Position numbers and translations under genes: made by a program
The notes under the pieces: model-generated
Databases searched by the model: none
What the model saw: the letters and a program-made list of their open reading frames with translations, nothing else
What the model was told of the DNA's origin: nothing
Source: Sodiomyces alkalinus F11
Lineage: Eukaryota; Ascomycota; Sordariomycetes; Glomerellales; Plectosphaerellaceae
Direction: 5' to 3'
DNA: 64,000 bases
Assembly: GCF_003711515.1 (NCBI RefSeq)
Contig: NW_021167087.1
Span: 420,557-484,556, forward strand
In this document: one piece after another, positions 23,608-35,174 of the stretch
Numbering within the stretch: the stretch's first letter is position 1
Layout of the letters: each line of letters starts with the position of its first letter

Positions 23608-25495
23608 ATGGCGTTAAGTAAGTCCATGGCCAGCATTCAGAGGAGTCCTTCCACTAACAGAATGAGCAGATCTCGATGTTTCCAACGGTATGCAGGCGAC
23701 AAGGCACCTCGGCAGATTTTAGATACTGACAAAGGCATTGCACAGCAACGGTGATGAAAGATGAGCAAGGCCGGCCGTTCATCATCGTCAGAGAGTATGC
23801 TTCCATCCGAACATTTCAGTATTTTCCCACACAAGCGGACAGCTAACCCTCCTGAACAGCCAGGGCAAGAAGAAGCGCCAGCATGGCAACGAAGCTGTCA
23901 AGAACCACATCCTTGCTGCCCGAACGGTTGCGAATATAGTAAAGACGTCTCTAGGTCCACGTGGACTCGACAAGATTCTCATCTCTCCCGATGGCGACAT
24001 CACAATCACCAACGATGGTGCCACGATTCTGCAGCAAATGGAGATTTCCAACCATGTTGCCAAACTACTAGTCGAGCTTTCCAAGTCCCAAGACGATGAA
24101 ATTGGCGACGGCACAACCGGCGTGGTAGTCCTGGCTGGCGCACTGCTGGAGCAGGCAGCCGAGCTGATCGACAAGGGCATTCATCCCATCCGCATTGCGG
24201 ACGGATTTGACCAGGCTTGCGACATCGCAGTAGCAGAGCTGGATAGGATCTCAGATGTGATCGAGTTCAGCAAAGAAGACAAGAATAACCTCTTCAAAGT
24301 GGCTCGGACGAGCTTGGGTAGCAAAATCGTGTCCAAGTCGCACGACCAGTTCGCTAATATCGCAGTGGATGCTGTCCTGTCTGTGGCAGATCTGGAGAGG
24401 AAAGACGTCGACTTCGAGCTCATCAAGGTGGACGGCAAGGTCGGCGGATCTCTCGAGGACACGGTTTTGGTCAAGGGCGTCATCATCGACAAGGACTTCT
24501 CCCACCCCCAAATGCCGTCGGAGGTGCGGGACGCCAAGATTGCCATCCTCACCTGCGCGTTCGAGCCGCCCAAGCCCAAGACCAAACATAAGCTTGACAT
24601 CACGTCGGTGGAGGAGTTTAAGAAACTGCAGACCTACGAACATGACAAGTTCGTCGAGATGATCCAGCAGATCAAGGATACGGGAGCCAATATGGCCCTC
24701 TGCCAGTGGGGCTTCGATGACGAGGCGAATCACCTGCTGCTCCAGAACAATCTCCCCGCCGTGCGGTGGGTGGGTGGACCTGAGATCGAGCTGGTGGCCA
24801 TCGCAACCAACGGCCGGATAGTGCCTCGATTCGAGGACTTGACACCCGAGAAGCTGGGAACTGCTGGCATCGTCAGGGAGATGTCGTTTGGTACGACGAG
24901 GGAGAAGATGCTAGTCATTGAAGAGTGCGCCAACACCCGGGCGGTCACTGTCTTCATCAGGGGCAGCAACAAGATGGTATGGTAACAGTCCAACGATTGA
25001 CAAAGAGGCCCCGCTGCTAATGAAAATTGTGCGCAGATCATCGACGAAGCGAAGCGATCACTACATGACGCCCTCTGCGTCGTGAGAAACTTGGTCCGAG
25101 ATAACCGCGTGGTCTATGGAGGCGGCGCCGCCGAGATCGCCTGCTCCATGGCCGTTGAGGATGAAGCCAGGAAGACGCCTGGCCTAGAACAGTACGCGAT
25201 GCGGGCCTTTGCCGAAGCTCTGGACGCGATTCCCATGGCACTAGCAGAGAACTCTGGCCTGAATCCCATTTCGACGCTGGCCGAGGTGAAGAGCCAACAG
25301 GCCAAGTCGCCCGAAACACGGGGCAGGTTGGGAGTAGACTGCATGGGTGCTGGCAGCAACGACATGAAGGAGGCCTTTGTGATCGATCCACTGATTGGCA
25401 AGAAGCAGCAGTTGCAATTGGCGACGCAGCTTTGCCGGATGGTGCTGAAGGTGAACAACGTGATTATCTCCGGGTCCGGTGAGGATGATTTCTGA
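23608..25495 (+). CDS. CCT5: T-complex protein 1 subunit epsilon (CCT5)
   Basis: Five exons: 23608-23617, 23670-23687, 23746-23794, 23860-24976, 25037-25495; 550 residues, normal for the family. Exons 1 and 2 are only 10 and 18 nt; every phase matches and gives [20 protein letters not shown]. Group II chaperonin motifs are present: [27 protein letters not shown], and the ATP-site [12 protein letters not shown]. Near the end is [11 protein letters not shown], then [17 protein letters not shown]. The stretch [19 protein letters not shown] and [16 protein letters not shown] is characteristic of the epsilon subunit. CCT folds actin, tubulin and WD40 proteins in the cytosol as a double ring of eight different subunits. 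Confidence 0.96.
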
Positions 25496-25935
25496 ACACG
25501 GGAGGTCCTTCCGAGGAGGAAGTGGGAATCGATACCATGATGTGTAATGCGGATAGACAAGACTCGCATATAAAATTTTGAGTCATCGAGGTGTGCATCT
25601 CAGACTGGGCCCGTACTGTGGCGTTGTTTTTTCTGATGGACGTGTTCTTGCTCTAAAAAACGCTCAGAAAACAGGCTCTCAAAACAGGTCTCAAAACAGG
25701 TCTCAAAACACCATCTTCTATTACATTCATCTGGGGCTTCTGTCTATCAAATCGAGGCCCCCGTCTTTACGTTCTTTGTCTATTTGTTGAAATTCTATGC
25801 ACAATCCATGATTATGTCCCTGTCTTCTACGCAAACCCAAATCCAAAGATTCGTCTATCACCAAACTGGCCCAACCTCGCGCCAGCCTCGTACTTCATCT
25901 GATTTCACTTAGCGTTGGAGATGGTGCGCCTATGT
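25496..25935. other. Convergent 3' intergenic region (CCT5 / phosphatase gene)
   Basis: 440 nt between two convergent stops, holding both 3' ends and the 12-nt tandem repeat at 25663-25712. No gene was seen. Confidence 0.7.
25663..25712 (+). repeat. Short tandem repeat, about four 12-nt units
   Basis: Four imperfect copies of TCTCAAAACAGG, the first and last diverged, lie about 170 nt after the CCT5 stop, probably in or beyond its 3' UTR. Confidence 0.85.
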
Positions 25936-26961
25936 TCATCTAGCCAGCTCACGCTGGTGCATGCGGCGCAGCTCTGCCTGCTCTTCCTCGCCGAGACGTC
26001 TCTTGTCGCCGAGACGTGCCTTCCAGCTCTCCTCTGTCTCCTGGAGCAGAGCTCCAGGATCTTGCCCCGAAGGGTCCACAAAGCGATAGGAGCGGTATTC
26101 GCAGTTTTCCCACCCCGTTGCTATCAATATCAGTCAGCATGAACAGTCCTTCCTCACAACTCAGCTTCTCCCGATCGCTCCATGCTCCTTGTGCTGGTCA
26201 CTTTCGAAGGGAGGGCAATGCAGGGACCCCGGACACCGTGGTAAGGAGAAAGGACACGTTTTGCCGTTCTTTCCAAAGACCCAACGCTGGATACGTCTCG
26301 ACAGAAAACCTGAACGACCGTCGACGAGGCAGAAGAAGGGGGGAAGGGAGGCGGCCATGTAGTTGTTCATACCTCGATTAGGCTCGATTCCATGCCAATC
26401 ATCCGTCAAGAAGTGCAAGAAGCCGCCGTGGGTAACAGCAGCGATGTGGACTTCCTCTTTCCCACTCTTGGCCGCCAGCTCGCGAAGGAATAGGCGAGCG
26501 GTCCTCGCTCGGGCCTCTAGCTTCCCGACCCTGGGCTCCCAGGGCGATTCGGACGAGACCTTGTCCGTCCAACCGTCGGGGACACGCGAGAAATCGACCC
26601 GAGACCCGAATTCTTTGGCTAGGACGGGGACCGCGCTGCCCGTGTCGCAGGGGGAATCCGAGACTTCCTGCAGTTCCGGGATCGCGATGACGGGGAGCAG
26701 GCCGTCGCCCTTATCGTCCTCTACCGGCATGGCAGACGCGGGATCATAGGGTCCGAAAGAATAGAGACCGGTATAGATGGTCCGGCGCATGGGTGAGGAG
26801 ACGAGGCAGGTGAGCTTCTCATGGCTATGGAAGTTGTTGCGGACGTTGGCGCATTGTTTCTTGCCGAAATCGGTGAGGAGAGGGTCGGGGATGGATTCGT
26901 TTTCATATGAGAGGTTGTGGAAGCCTTGCGCGTGGCGGACGAGGTGAATTGTGACGTTCAT
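25936..26961 (-). CDS. Histidine phosphatase (phosphoglycerate-mutase-like) family protein
   Basis: Two exons on the - strand: 26961-26373 and 26120-25936; 257 residues, phase 1/2. The start is the second of two close in-frame ATGs (the other is 26982) because MNVTIHLVRHAQG matches how such proteins begin. The catalytic His motif is LVRHAQGFHN (RHA where most members have RHG). SSPMRRTIYT carries the phosphate-pocket Arg, and VTHGGFLHFL the second His. Exon 2 supplies WENCEYRSYRF, a typical fungal C-terminal motif, then a charged tail. The nearest yeast relative is probably Pmu1-type; the substrate is unknown. The intron (252 nt) is long for this window and remains open in frame to 26161, giving an alternative 280-residue form if retained. 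Confidence 0.85.
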
Positions 26962-28791
26962 GATGGCAGCAATATGGGGCAAGGGCGAGAAAAGGGGGGT
27001 TTCAATTTAACGATGGTAAGATACCAGCCAGCACATTTAACTTACGGATGAAGCTCCTTTCTTATAGCGACAGAATACAAGTGACCGCGTCGATTTATGA
27101 CCGCTTACTAGGTACGAAGGAGATCCCACCCAGAAGCATTCTGACGATGGGTGACGACGGCGAGACTTGCTAGATGAAACTTCTTAGCTACGTTCCCACC
27201 CCACTTAACAGGGCCGAGTCATGGTGGCCGTAAGTGGCCGTAAGCTATAGGCTTGGCTCCGAAGGTACATGTCGTGCAGGTATTCCTTATCCCCGTAAGA
27301 TGATACCCAAGGTAAGTAGGTAGTATTCGCCCTCTGGTTTTTTCCGAGACTCGAGTCCTGGATGAGTCAACTCAACCAGTCCTGTCGCTTTACCCGTGGT
27401 GCCAACTCGCTGCTGCATTCGAAGCCCCACCAACACCGGCGAATACGGGATCAACGGTCCCAGGTGCCTCCAATCGTTGTGTGTTGGATCTGCCCTATTG
27501 GTTGGGTCCAGGGTGAACGACCGATGTCGCGGTAAGGCCGGAGGAGGTTTGACGGGGATGACGTCGTCGCATTCACCTCATCAGGAGCGTCCGACTGGTA
27601 GCTTTCGAACAGGCCCGTTCAAATAAGGATGGGAATCTACGCAGTATTAGTCAAGTTTTCCCCGAATTTGATCACCTCGGTAGCGTTATTCAGGTCGAAA
27701 CAACTTCGTAGAATCGTACTAGGCTCTTAGACTTTATTGTAGGTAGTCCACCGTGTCAACCGCCACGACTTGGGACGACCAAGAAATGCCCTTTTGTTTC
27801 TACACAAATTATGAAACCTCCGAATGGCATAGTACCCATAGGTGAGGCCTTGTCGCTTGTTGGTTCCTCTCTATAAACTAAACTTTAGGGGCTGACTACG
27901 CGGTCGAGTGTGATGCGGATCCCGAGTGAATGCGGGCTCTTTCGAACTTCTGTATGAAGGCAACGTTAAGGTAGAAATGCGGATACAAGACTCCAATTAA
28001 AGGCCGAAGGGCATGATGTCAGATCCAGCTTAGACGGTCATTACGCGCAGTTGTCATGCCCGTCTCGTGCATTCATACGATGCAAGCGAGGGAGATACAG
28101 CACGACCTGCCAATAGCCCCAGGTGCGTGTGTTCACTCTTCTCTCTTGGTATCCAGAGTTAACAGGGACATGTAAGTAGTGCAATTATGCTCTTAAGATA
28201 CTTGCCCCTGATTCATGATGTGCATATTCTATAAGTTTACGAGTTGCGAGCGATATGAGTGAATATTTGTAGAACTATGAGGCTTCTGCTAGTTCAAATT
28301 TTATCTAATGCAAGCAACTGGAGGCTCCCCTCTCTCTCCTTTGGGACATGTTACATTACACATTACTGGGCAATGAATGTTGAAGTGCGCAGTTCCGAGT
28401 TTCGAGGATCTTTTAAACATTGGTTGATGTGCTTCTTAGTCCTATAGTCTACACGGAGACTTGTCGGCTGATGCGTCGAATTTTGATGTTCTCTGAACGC
28501 CAAGTTGAGCAGCTGCTAGTTCTGACACTTATCATAGTGAACGCAAGGCTCAAGCCGAAAGCTTCCGAGGTAAAAGATTCTCCAGAATAAGTTACGCTCA
28601 GGTTCACCGCCGCAATTTTGCTCTAACTTTCCCGGACTTCCTAAGAGTAGTTAACTCTCGACTCATACACACACTTCACTTAGAACCTCAGGGGGCAAAC
28701 AAAAGAACCAAAACAAGAGAAGGAAACAAAAGGTAATAATGAAGGGGTAATGACAATACTGAAAAGATGAAGAAGAAAGGAATAAAAAATA
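26962..28791. other. Intergenic region, 1.8 kb
   Basis: No supportable gene between the phosphatase start and tRNA-Glu. There is a short direct repeat (TGGCCGTAAG twice, 27224-27243). The part from about 28140 to 28790 is visibly richer in A/T than the flanking coding DNA. Nothing recognisable as a mobile element was seen. Confidence 0.55.
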
Positions 28792-28880
28792 TTCCGAACC
28801 AGGGAGTCGAACCCTGGGCCTGTCGGCGCTACAGCTCATAGCTTGAGAGCGACAAATGTTAACCGTTACACCAGTTCGGA
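28792..28880 (-). tRNA. tRNA-Glu (anticodon CUC) with intron
   Basis: Read on the - strand. The acceptor stem is TCCGAAC/GTTCGGA. The D-arm is GTGTAACGGTTAAC. The anticodon stem TGTCG/CGACA closes the loop CTCTCA+C, with anticodon CTC. The T-arm is CAGGG-TTCGACT-CCCTG. A 17-nt insertion follows position 37, the standard place for nuclear tRNA introns. The discriminator base is A (28792). Confidence 0.92.
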
Positions 28881-29413
28881 AACATGTTGTGATGGAGACC
28901 GAAGAGCGGACGGCTCCTATTTCTGGGTGATTCGGCGCCATTTGGTGAGTGGAACTTGGAAGACAGGGAGTGGATCTTCGTTTGGATGGGGCGACCATCT
29001 CTAGAAAGGTGTACCCACCAGTACGGCCACATCCGAACAATATACCATATAACCCCTGAAAAAACGTACAATGTATACTTACGGGGCCTGAATAAACTAA
29101 TGGTATCACGACAATGAGTACAACTAGATATATTACGAGGTAGGAACTTTCTATGCAAAATACAGAGGTTCAGATATACTAAAACAGGGGGACTTAGTAC
29201 TACTAGTGCAGGTACGTACCTCGAACCTTTCTAAACTTCCTAAAAGGGTAGTTCACGAAGTACCACTTTGTACGTTTAAACAGGGGTTATATGGTAGTAC
29301 GGAGCATTAATTACCCCTTATCACTCAGACCTCTGATGGATTCATTCTACCCGCCACTCATGGGCGAATTATTTCAAATTTTTCCTGATACCAGTGCCAT
29401 GTCCGATGCAAGA
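28881..29413. other. Intergenic region between tRNA-Glu and the transcription-factor gene
   Basis: About 530 nt holding the tRNA 5' flank and the 3' flank of the zinc-cluster gene. It has GGTACGTACC (29211-29220) and a TACGGAGC variant (29298). No gene was seen. Confidence 0.6.
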
Positions 29414-32197
29414 TTATTCAATCTTCTCATCGGATCGCATCCGTTTGGTGATGAGGACCCTGAACCGTGGGTCGGCCTCCAAGGACCCATATTCCGCCGC
29501 CCGCTCGCGTCCGTCTCGCGGAAAGTCCGAAGCAACGAGACGGTCCGAATCCCAACCCAAGGGCATCTTGTTCTCGGAAAACCAACCGCCAAACTGTTTG
29601 GTCAACCAGGGCGGCACATTTTCGAGAAAGCTTCTTCTGGCCTCGACTTTGACCCCGTTCTGTCTCTGTCTCTCGCACTCTGTCCTGTCAAGGTCATCCC
29701 CAAACGGCCGGCAGAGCATGGCGAACAGCGTGACTGATGTGACATGACGATCATGGTCGGCGTCTTGAGGTATGGTGAGAAGATAGGTGTAAGTGCCTCC
29801 GATAGTAGGCATGACTGGCGGTAGACGGGTGTATCTGTCTCCCCGAAAACGGCTGGCCATCTCCTCGTATAGTGGCGCCAGCATTTCGTGGAATGTCGAC
29901 GCCACAATGTCAACGGTTCCGCAGAATTCGATAATCGAAAGACACGTCTCGGCCAGCTTCATATCCTCCCGCCATACATTCTGAGGGAAGTGGTGGAGCT
30001 GTTGTTGTGCAACCGATTGCATGATCGCGACGCAAGACGTGTATGCTTGACATCTGTCGGCAACGTCAGTTCGACGCAACCCCTATACACGAACAGTAAC
30101 AGAAAGAAGAAGGGGACGGACATGATGAGCCAACACCGCTTGTAGATCCTGTTACTCTCGTACAGCAGCCTCAGAATCCTCACGGACGTTCTGGCTGCAG
30201 TCATGCCTTCGCCAGCATAAACGGCCATGGCCTTCTCTAGGGGCGACCACATGATGTTCTGCTTGTCAGTGAGTCCATGCATGCGGACGAATTGTGCAGC
30301 CATTTTCCCATATAGGAGCATAATAGCGCCGAGGTGGAGTAGATGGGCGTGGCAGATCGCCACCCGGATCGGTTCGGCGAGTCCCTGTTGCTCCACGTTG
30401 ATCAGGTACATCTCCGGTGGAAGGTTGCTGTACCAGTCTTGGAGGAGCTTCATGATTGTCTCGATCGTGAAAACATCGAGTTCCTTGGCCGCCAAGTGTA
30501 CCCGAAAAATATCTGCTTGGAGAAGGGAGATTTTGGTCATCTCCGATTGCACCACTGGTATTTTCATTGGGGTTAGATACCAGAACAAGGAAAAGACCAA
30601 GGCCAATAGGGAAAAGTTACAGAGTCCTAGTCAGAGTTATACTAACCGTTTGCAATCTCTGATTCGTCTTCAATTTCCATTTCGGACAGCTTGGGAAGGA
30701 AGTCTTAGTTGATGATTCGATTTTTCTTTTCTTCTTCTTCTTCTTTCTTCTTTTTTTTCTGCTAGAAATGGAAAGGGGAAAAACCAACCGGGACTCGCTG
30801 AAACAGGGCATCGTTCGCGTTGACGAAACCTAAGGTAAAGGAGAGCCAGCTTCGTGGAAGAGCAAAAGGTTAGCTGTATCCAGTTACGATTGACAATGGA
30901 ACAACGCCGGAGGTCTAAGGTCTTACCTCGACAAGAACATGAGAGCTCGCCACGCTCTCCGATATCCTATCCATTCCTCCCTCGAGATGGCAGGGTCGAC
31001 GGGGTTTTTGGCGTACAAGTGATATCGCATTGACATGCTGAGGCCCATTTCTAGATGTCTTGTCAAAACCATGCATTTATCGCAAGGGAGGCGGCTGATG
31101 ATGATTCGGAAGATGACGCACCGACGTAAACCAGGGCCACAGGAGCCTTTTCGAGGATGTTATACATGGCTAACAGATTACACACCTTGATGGCATCCAG
31201 CGGTCTGTCCTGTATCACCAGCTCGAGGTGGTGCCTGGATAGGTCGTAAAACGAACTCAGCACTCCCTCGTCCAGGGACGTGTGTAGATATTGAGCGCCG
31301 GCGGCAGCAGTGGCCGCCAAGCAGGCCACGGCAATTTTTTTCTCGCGACTGGCACAGTCTTTGTCGCTGTATACTTCGTTTCGAAATCTGAGTACTTGAT
31401 CCTGGGTAAAGACATGGAACAGCTGGCAGGCCGAGTTGAAAAACGCGTTGACGACCATGGTGGTTACGAACGCGTCCGGCAGGCTCATCTGGACAAGCGC
31501 GGCAGTAGATTTCACGATAGACAGACGACGACCCAGCCCGGCCAAGTGGGAACTGTTATGCATGGATGTGTTGCTAGGCGTCGAACCAGGCGTATGGACG
31601 TGATCTGAAGTCGAATTTGGCGGCGACATCGGAGCTGGGGGCGTATGTAGACTTTCTTGGACGGGGCCCATGCAGGTCGAGAACGCGGGACTCGACATGT
31701 CCTGGTCTGTCCCAGATGTTAGGGACTTGGTTATGGAGGTCAGGTCTTCGGAGGATCGGATGAGCTGGAGGATTTGGTCGACCTCGGCCTGGGGGCGTGT
31801 CTGCAGGGACTGGAACAAGGACTCCAAAGAATCGAGGCGGACCATCATGGCGGCTTGTCTAGATTGTCCCACCTCCCCGATGTAGCCGCATGGTTTGTCC
31901 TTGGTCACGCAGTTGGAACACCGCGGGCGGGCGCCATCGCACTAGACAGCACCAAGGGGGCGGCATGGTTAGAAAAGTAGACCTTTTGCGCCAAGATGTT
32001 GCGGCGATCATCAACACGAACTCGGTAATAGTGGGGGAGGTCTATCATCTCACCTTAGCCTTGGATTGCCGGCATGCTGGGCATGCCTGGGCTACCTGTT
32101 GCGAGTTACGAGAGCGTTTTCCTGATGGGCGGTCTTGTTGATCGCTGCGCATCCAAGTTTCGGACGTCGAGGGACGGATAGTCCTGTAAAAAGACAT
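29414..32197 (-). CDS. Zn2Cys6 transcription factor with fungal-specific TF domain
   Basis: Seven exons on the - strand: 32197-32054, 31941-31122, 31050-30927, 30849-30789, 30689-30647, 30554-30122, 30053-29414; 754 residues, all phases consistent. The zinc cluster spans C39-C66 (C-x2-C-x6-C-x6-C-x2-C-x6-C) and is split by intron 1 just before the third Cys. A leucine-containing helical linker follows (MMVRLDSLESLFQSLQ). The fungal-specific regulatory domain covers about 170-560, with RYHLYAKNPVD, EEWIGYRRAWRALMFLS and EMEIEDESEIAN. The exon 6/7 junction uses a weaker GTCCGT donor, so that join is less certain. It is probably a nuclear DNA-binding regulator; target genes cannot be inferred, since the neighbours are tRNAs and housekeeping genes. 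Three of the introns contain low-complexity or non-consensus edges. Confidence 0.85.
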
Positions 32198-33932
32198 GGC
32201 AGGAGATCGCGCAGTTTGCGCCAGTGCCTTGCAAGTTGTTCTTGCCCAGAGTTGGAGGGAAGAGATCTAGAAGGCTGGGCTAGAAGGGAGGACCGCGGAC
32301 GACTGGAAATAGGATCTGTACACCTGGCTTCCGGGTGCGCATTGCATAAGGCGAAGCGTGGGGTTTCCGCAGGAGGAAGGAGACGGCGTTAAGAATTCGA
32401 CGATAACGATGAGTGGCGAGAGGAGCGGGGAAAGGGAGTCGACTGGTCGTTCAGATGTAGTAGTGAGTAGTCCATCAGGCTCGGTGGTGAAGAGAGCTCC
32501 TACAATTTCGATGTACGCAGGGACCATCATTAAGTCGACAAGACTTGGAGAGAGGCTTCGAGGAATGAGAGAAGGCAATGTCAAAGCAATGTCAACGGGG
32601 AAGTGGAAGTTCGATACCTGCCCACCAACTCGATTTTCGGTGCGGCGGTTCCCCTCCCCCCAAGGGTCCAAATTCGTCATAATGATTACCAGCTTGAGAG
32701 CAACTTGGCTAATAAAGACTTTGCGCTGAACATTTGCCTTTTGAATTAGCACGTCCATCGTGGCCTGGAAGGCGGTTACCACAGCGGCGTTTTAACTTCT
32801 GCCCACGAATTTTTAGCACGAAGTAGGTAGAGCTAAAGGTCGCGCGGCACTTGGTAGTCACATGCTAGGCTGCTAATAATGCACTCGGTAGACATAATAA
32901 AGACCGGAAAATAATACTAATACTGAGGCTATATGTGCCTACCGGGAGATTCTCGAACGCCAGATGTTTTTCTGTTACTCCTTGAGGTCGTATTCTTCAA
33001 CCAGAACACAGAATAACTACCGCGGATGTCATACTCAAAAACGTACTACTACACCAAAAGAGAATCCTCTAATGTGTAGGTACTTCTTGGTGTCTTATAT
33101 AGTTCAACAGCGGAGATAGGTACCATAATCCTCCACACACAAAGCCGTAAAATGACGATTTGTGGGGTGACCGAAGAGGAAGGCCAACTGGATGCTAACT
33201 GGTCAGTTAGACGGACGTCGGTCCGTGCCTTTTTATTGGCCGACAGCGGTAATTTCCGTGGAGGCACATTTTGAGACGGGGCCCTGGGGGCTCCAGACGA
33301 GCGAATGTTCCCCAAATTTGGATTGCGTGCATGAACTGAGCCAGTGGCCGCCATCCAATTCTGGAACCGTACAAGGCATTTGCCATGTGCGATCTTCAGT
33401 GCTGTTGAAGTCATTTGTTGTGGGAGTATGTGGGAAAAAATAGGCCCTTGTTTTCGATGTCCAGGATCCATCACATTGGATACGATCATGGTCATATATT
33501 GAATGTTGTTGACATGGACAGAAGCCCAGGCATCTCACAACGGGAGTCTGCCAAAAGCACACTGGTGCCCGATGATTCACAAAGGTAGATGGGTAAGTAC
33601 CTAATTACCTAAGGAGGCGCAAAAATTCATCAGACGCGGAAGTAATTGGTATTTCGACCAGGCCTGAGATCTTGACGGGAATGGTTTTGGTGGAGCTTTG
33701 CAAAGGTGCAAAGGCTGGGCCGCACTTTGATTCAACTGATTTTGCATCACAAAATAATTACTTTCACTGCAAATGATATAATTCGCTCCAGTCCATGATA
33801 TGATGTGCTTGCTTATGGCATGCAAACCCGTGGCTATGGTACGGGGGGAAAAAAAGCGTCGTTTTCAACCTGCTTCGTAACGTCTTCAGCATAAACGTGG
33901 TGAATTTTTCTTTGGCAAAAAAGATAATCACA
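32198..33932. promoter_or_regulatory. Upstream region of the zinc-cluster gene, 1.7 kb
   Basis: Contains the promoter and leader of the - strand transcription factor. Open frames at 32267-32782 (-) and 33049-33495 (-) have no domain, no good start context and no splice partners, so I did not call them. The distal part (32800-33930) is intergenic and moderately A/T-rich. Confidence 0.45.
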
Positions 33933-34004
33933 AGGTCCAACCAGGAATCGAACCTGGACCCTGGGAATCAGAATCCCATGTCCTAACCATTAGACTATTG
34001 GACC
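33933..34004 (-). tRNA. tRNA-Gln (anticodon CUG)
   Basis: Read on the - strand, 72 nt without intron. The acceptor stem is GGTCCAA/TTGGACC. The D-arm contains AGTCTAATGGTTAGGAC. The anticodon stem TGGGA/TCCCA encloses loop TTCTGAT, anticodon CTG. The T-arm is CCAGG-TTCGATT-CCTGG. The discriminator is T (33933). A T-rich stretch lies downstream on the - strand, consistent with a Pol III terminator. Confidence 0.93.
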
Positions 34005-35174
34005 ACTGTTCTCCCCGAAATCGTAGCTTGAGATTATGTCGCCATAGCCATCGGCTTGGATGAATACATTCCGTCCTGTTTAGATGTTGCTTGGGCAGAT
34101 GAAACACAGAAGAAAATGTTCTAAGAATAAAAACGATATACTCTTTTGACCGACCGAGGGTCATCTTCAATACCTAGGTACCTTAGTTGGTCGGTATAGA
34201 TAGGGGGATTGAAGCGGTATCCTTGGGCAGTACCTTAACGGTCAGATCGCCACATCACGTGATTATAAGGGAGTGAAATGTTGACTGACTAATCGCAGAC
34301 AAGAGACGGGTGACGGGATTTGCTAACTTCTTCAAACGCAGTCTCCAGGCGAGATGAGAAGCCCATCCGGAGTTATGAGCACGAGAAGAACCGTTAGAAT
34401 TGAGGACCGTTTTCACACTCGTTCAGGGGCTCGAAATCGCCATATAGGAAATCCAATCAATCATGACCATGCCCATCGCCAACATGTTCCGACTTTTTAT
34501 TACGCGAGCACTGATTTCAGATCACAGGCGGACCGGACCCACAAAAGACACTAGCTTGCGGCTCCCGCCGAAATACGCTGACTAAGGGACGGGATCTTAC
34601 CTAATTTCGGACAGCTCATTTGTACGATACAGGAACTAGCTAAGCTGAGACCCTTCGGCCTTTATCTCTTCCCCTACCCCTGTTATCCCTTGTTACGTGG
34701 GGTCTCCTCGATCAAGGACGAAGTCGACCTCAAGGGCCATCTCGTGACGGTATCATGGAAGTAGGGTAATATATGGTAAAGCTGCCGCAACGCATGGGAA
34801 ATACCCGCAACATCCTTCCATTCTCCCCTTTGCATAAGGTAGGTATAAGTCATGCTAGTTGTGGCCTTGTAGGGCTGGACTGATGTCATATTTGCTAGGC
34901 CGTTCCTATAGACACGGGCGGTGGCCAACCTTGCAGTTGCGAAGGATGCGCGGCAAGAGAGAAGAAGAAGCAAGGGTGACTGAATCTAGGCAGACGCTGC
35001 GCCAGCACTTCCGTGAAATCCAAATACAAATCAGTTAAATTGAGACCAATGCCGCCCTCCCGGACCACGCGTGACAATCTTCGTCGATCTCCCCCCCCCT
35101 TCTCCCTGCTTGGATCCTGAACGTCACCCGTCCTTGTCAACCTTCACAAGTCGCAGCCGATGCCTCAATTCAAT
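34005..35174. other. Intergenic region between tRNA-Gln and VPS27
   Basis: About 1.17 kb with no gene. It contains an AGGTACCT palindrome (34176-34183) overlapping CCTAGG. The part next to 35174 is the VPS27 3' flank. Confidence 0.6.

Noticed and set aside
32267..32782. 171-codon frame on - upstream of the zinc-cluster gene
   Set aside because: Located in the presumed promoter and leader, with biased composition and no domain.
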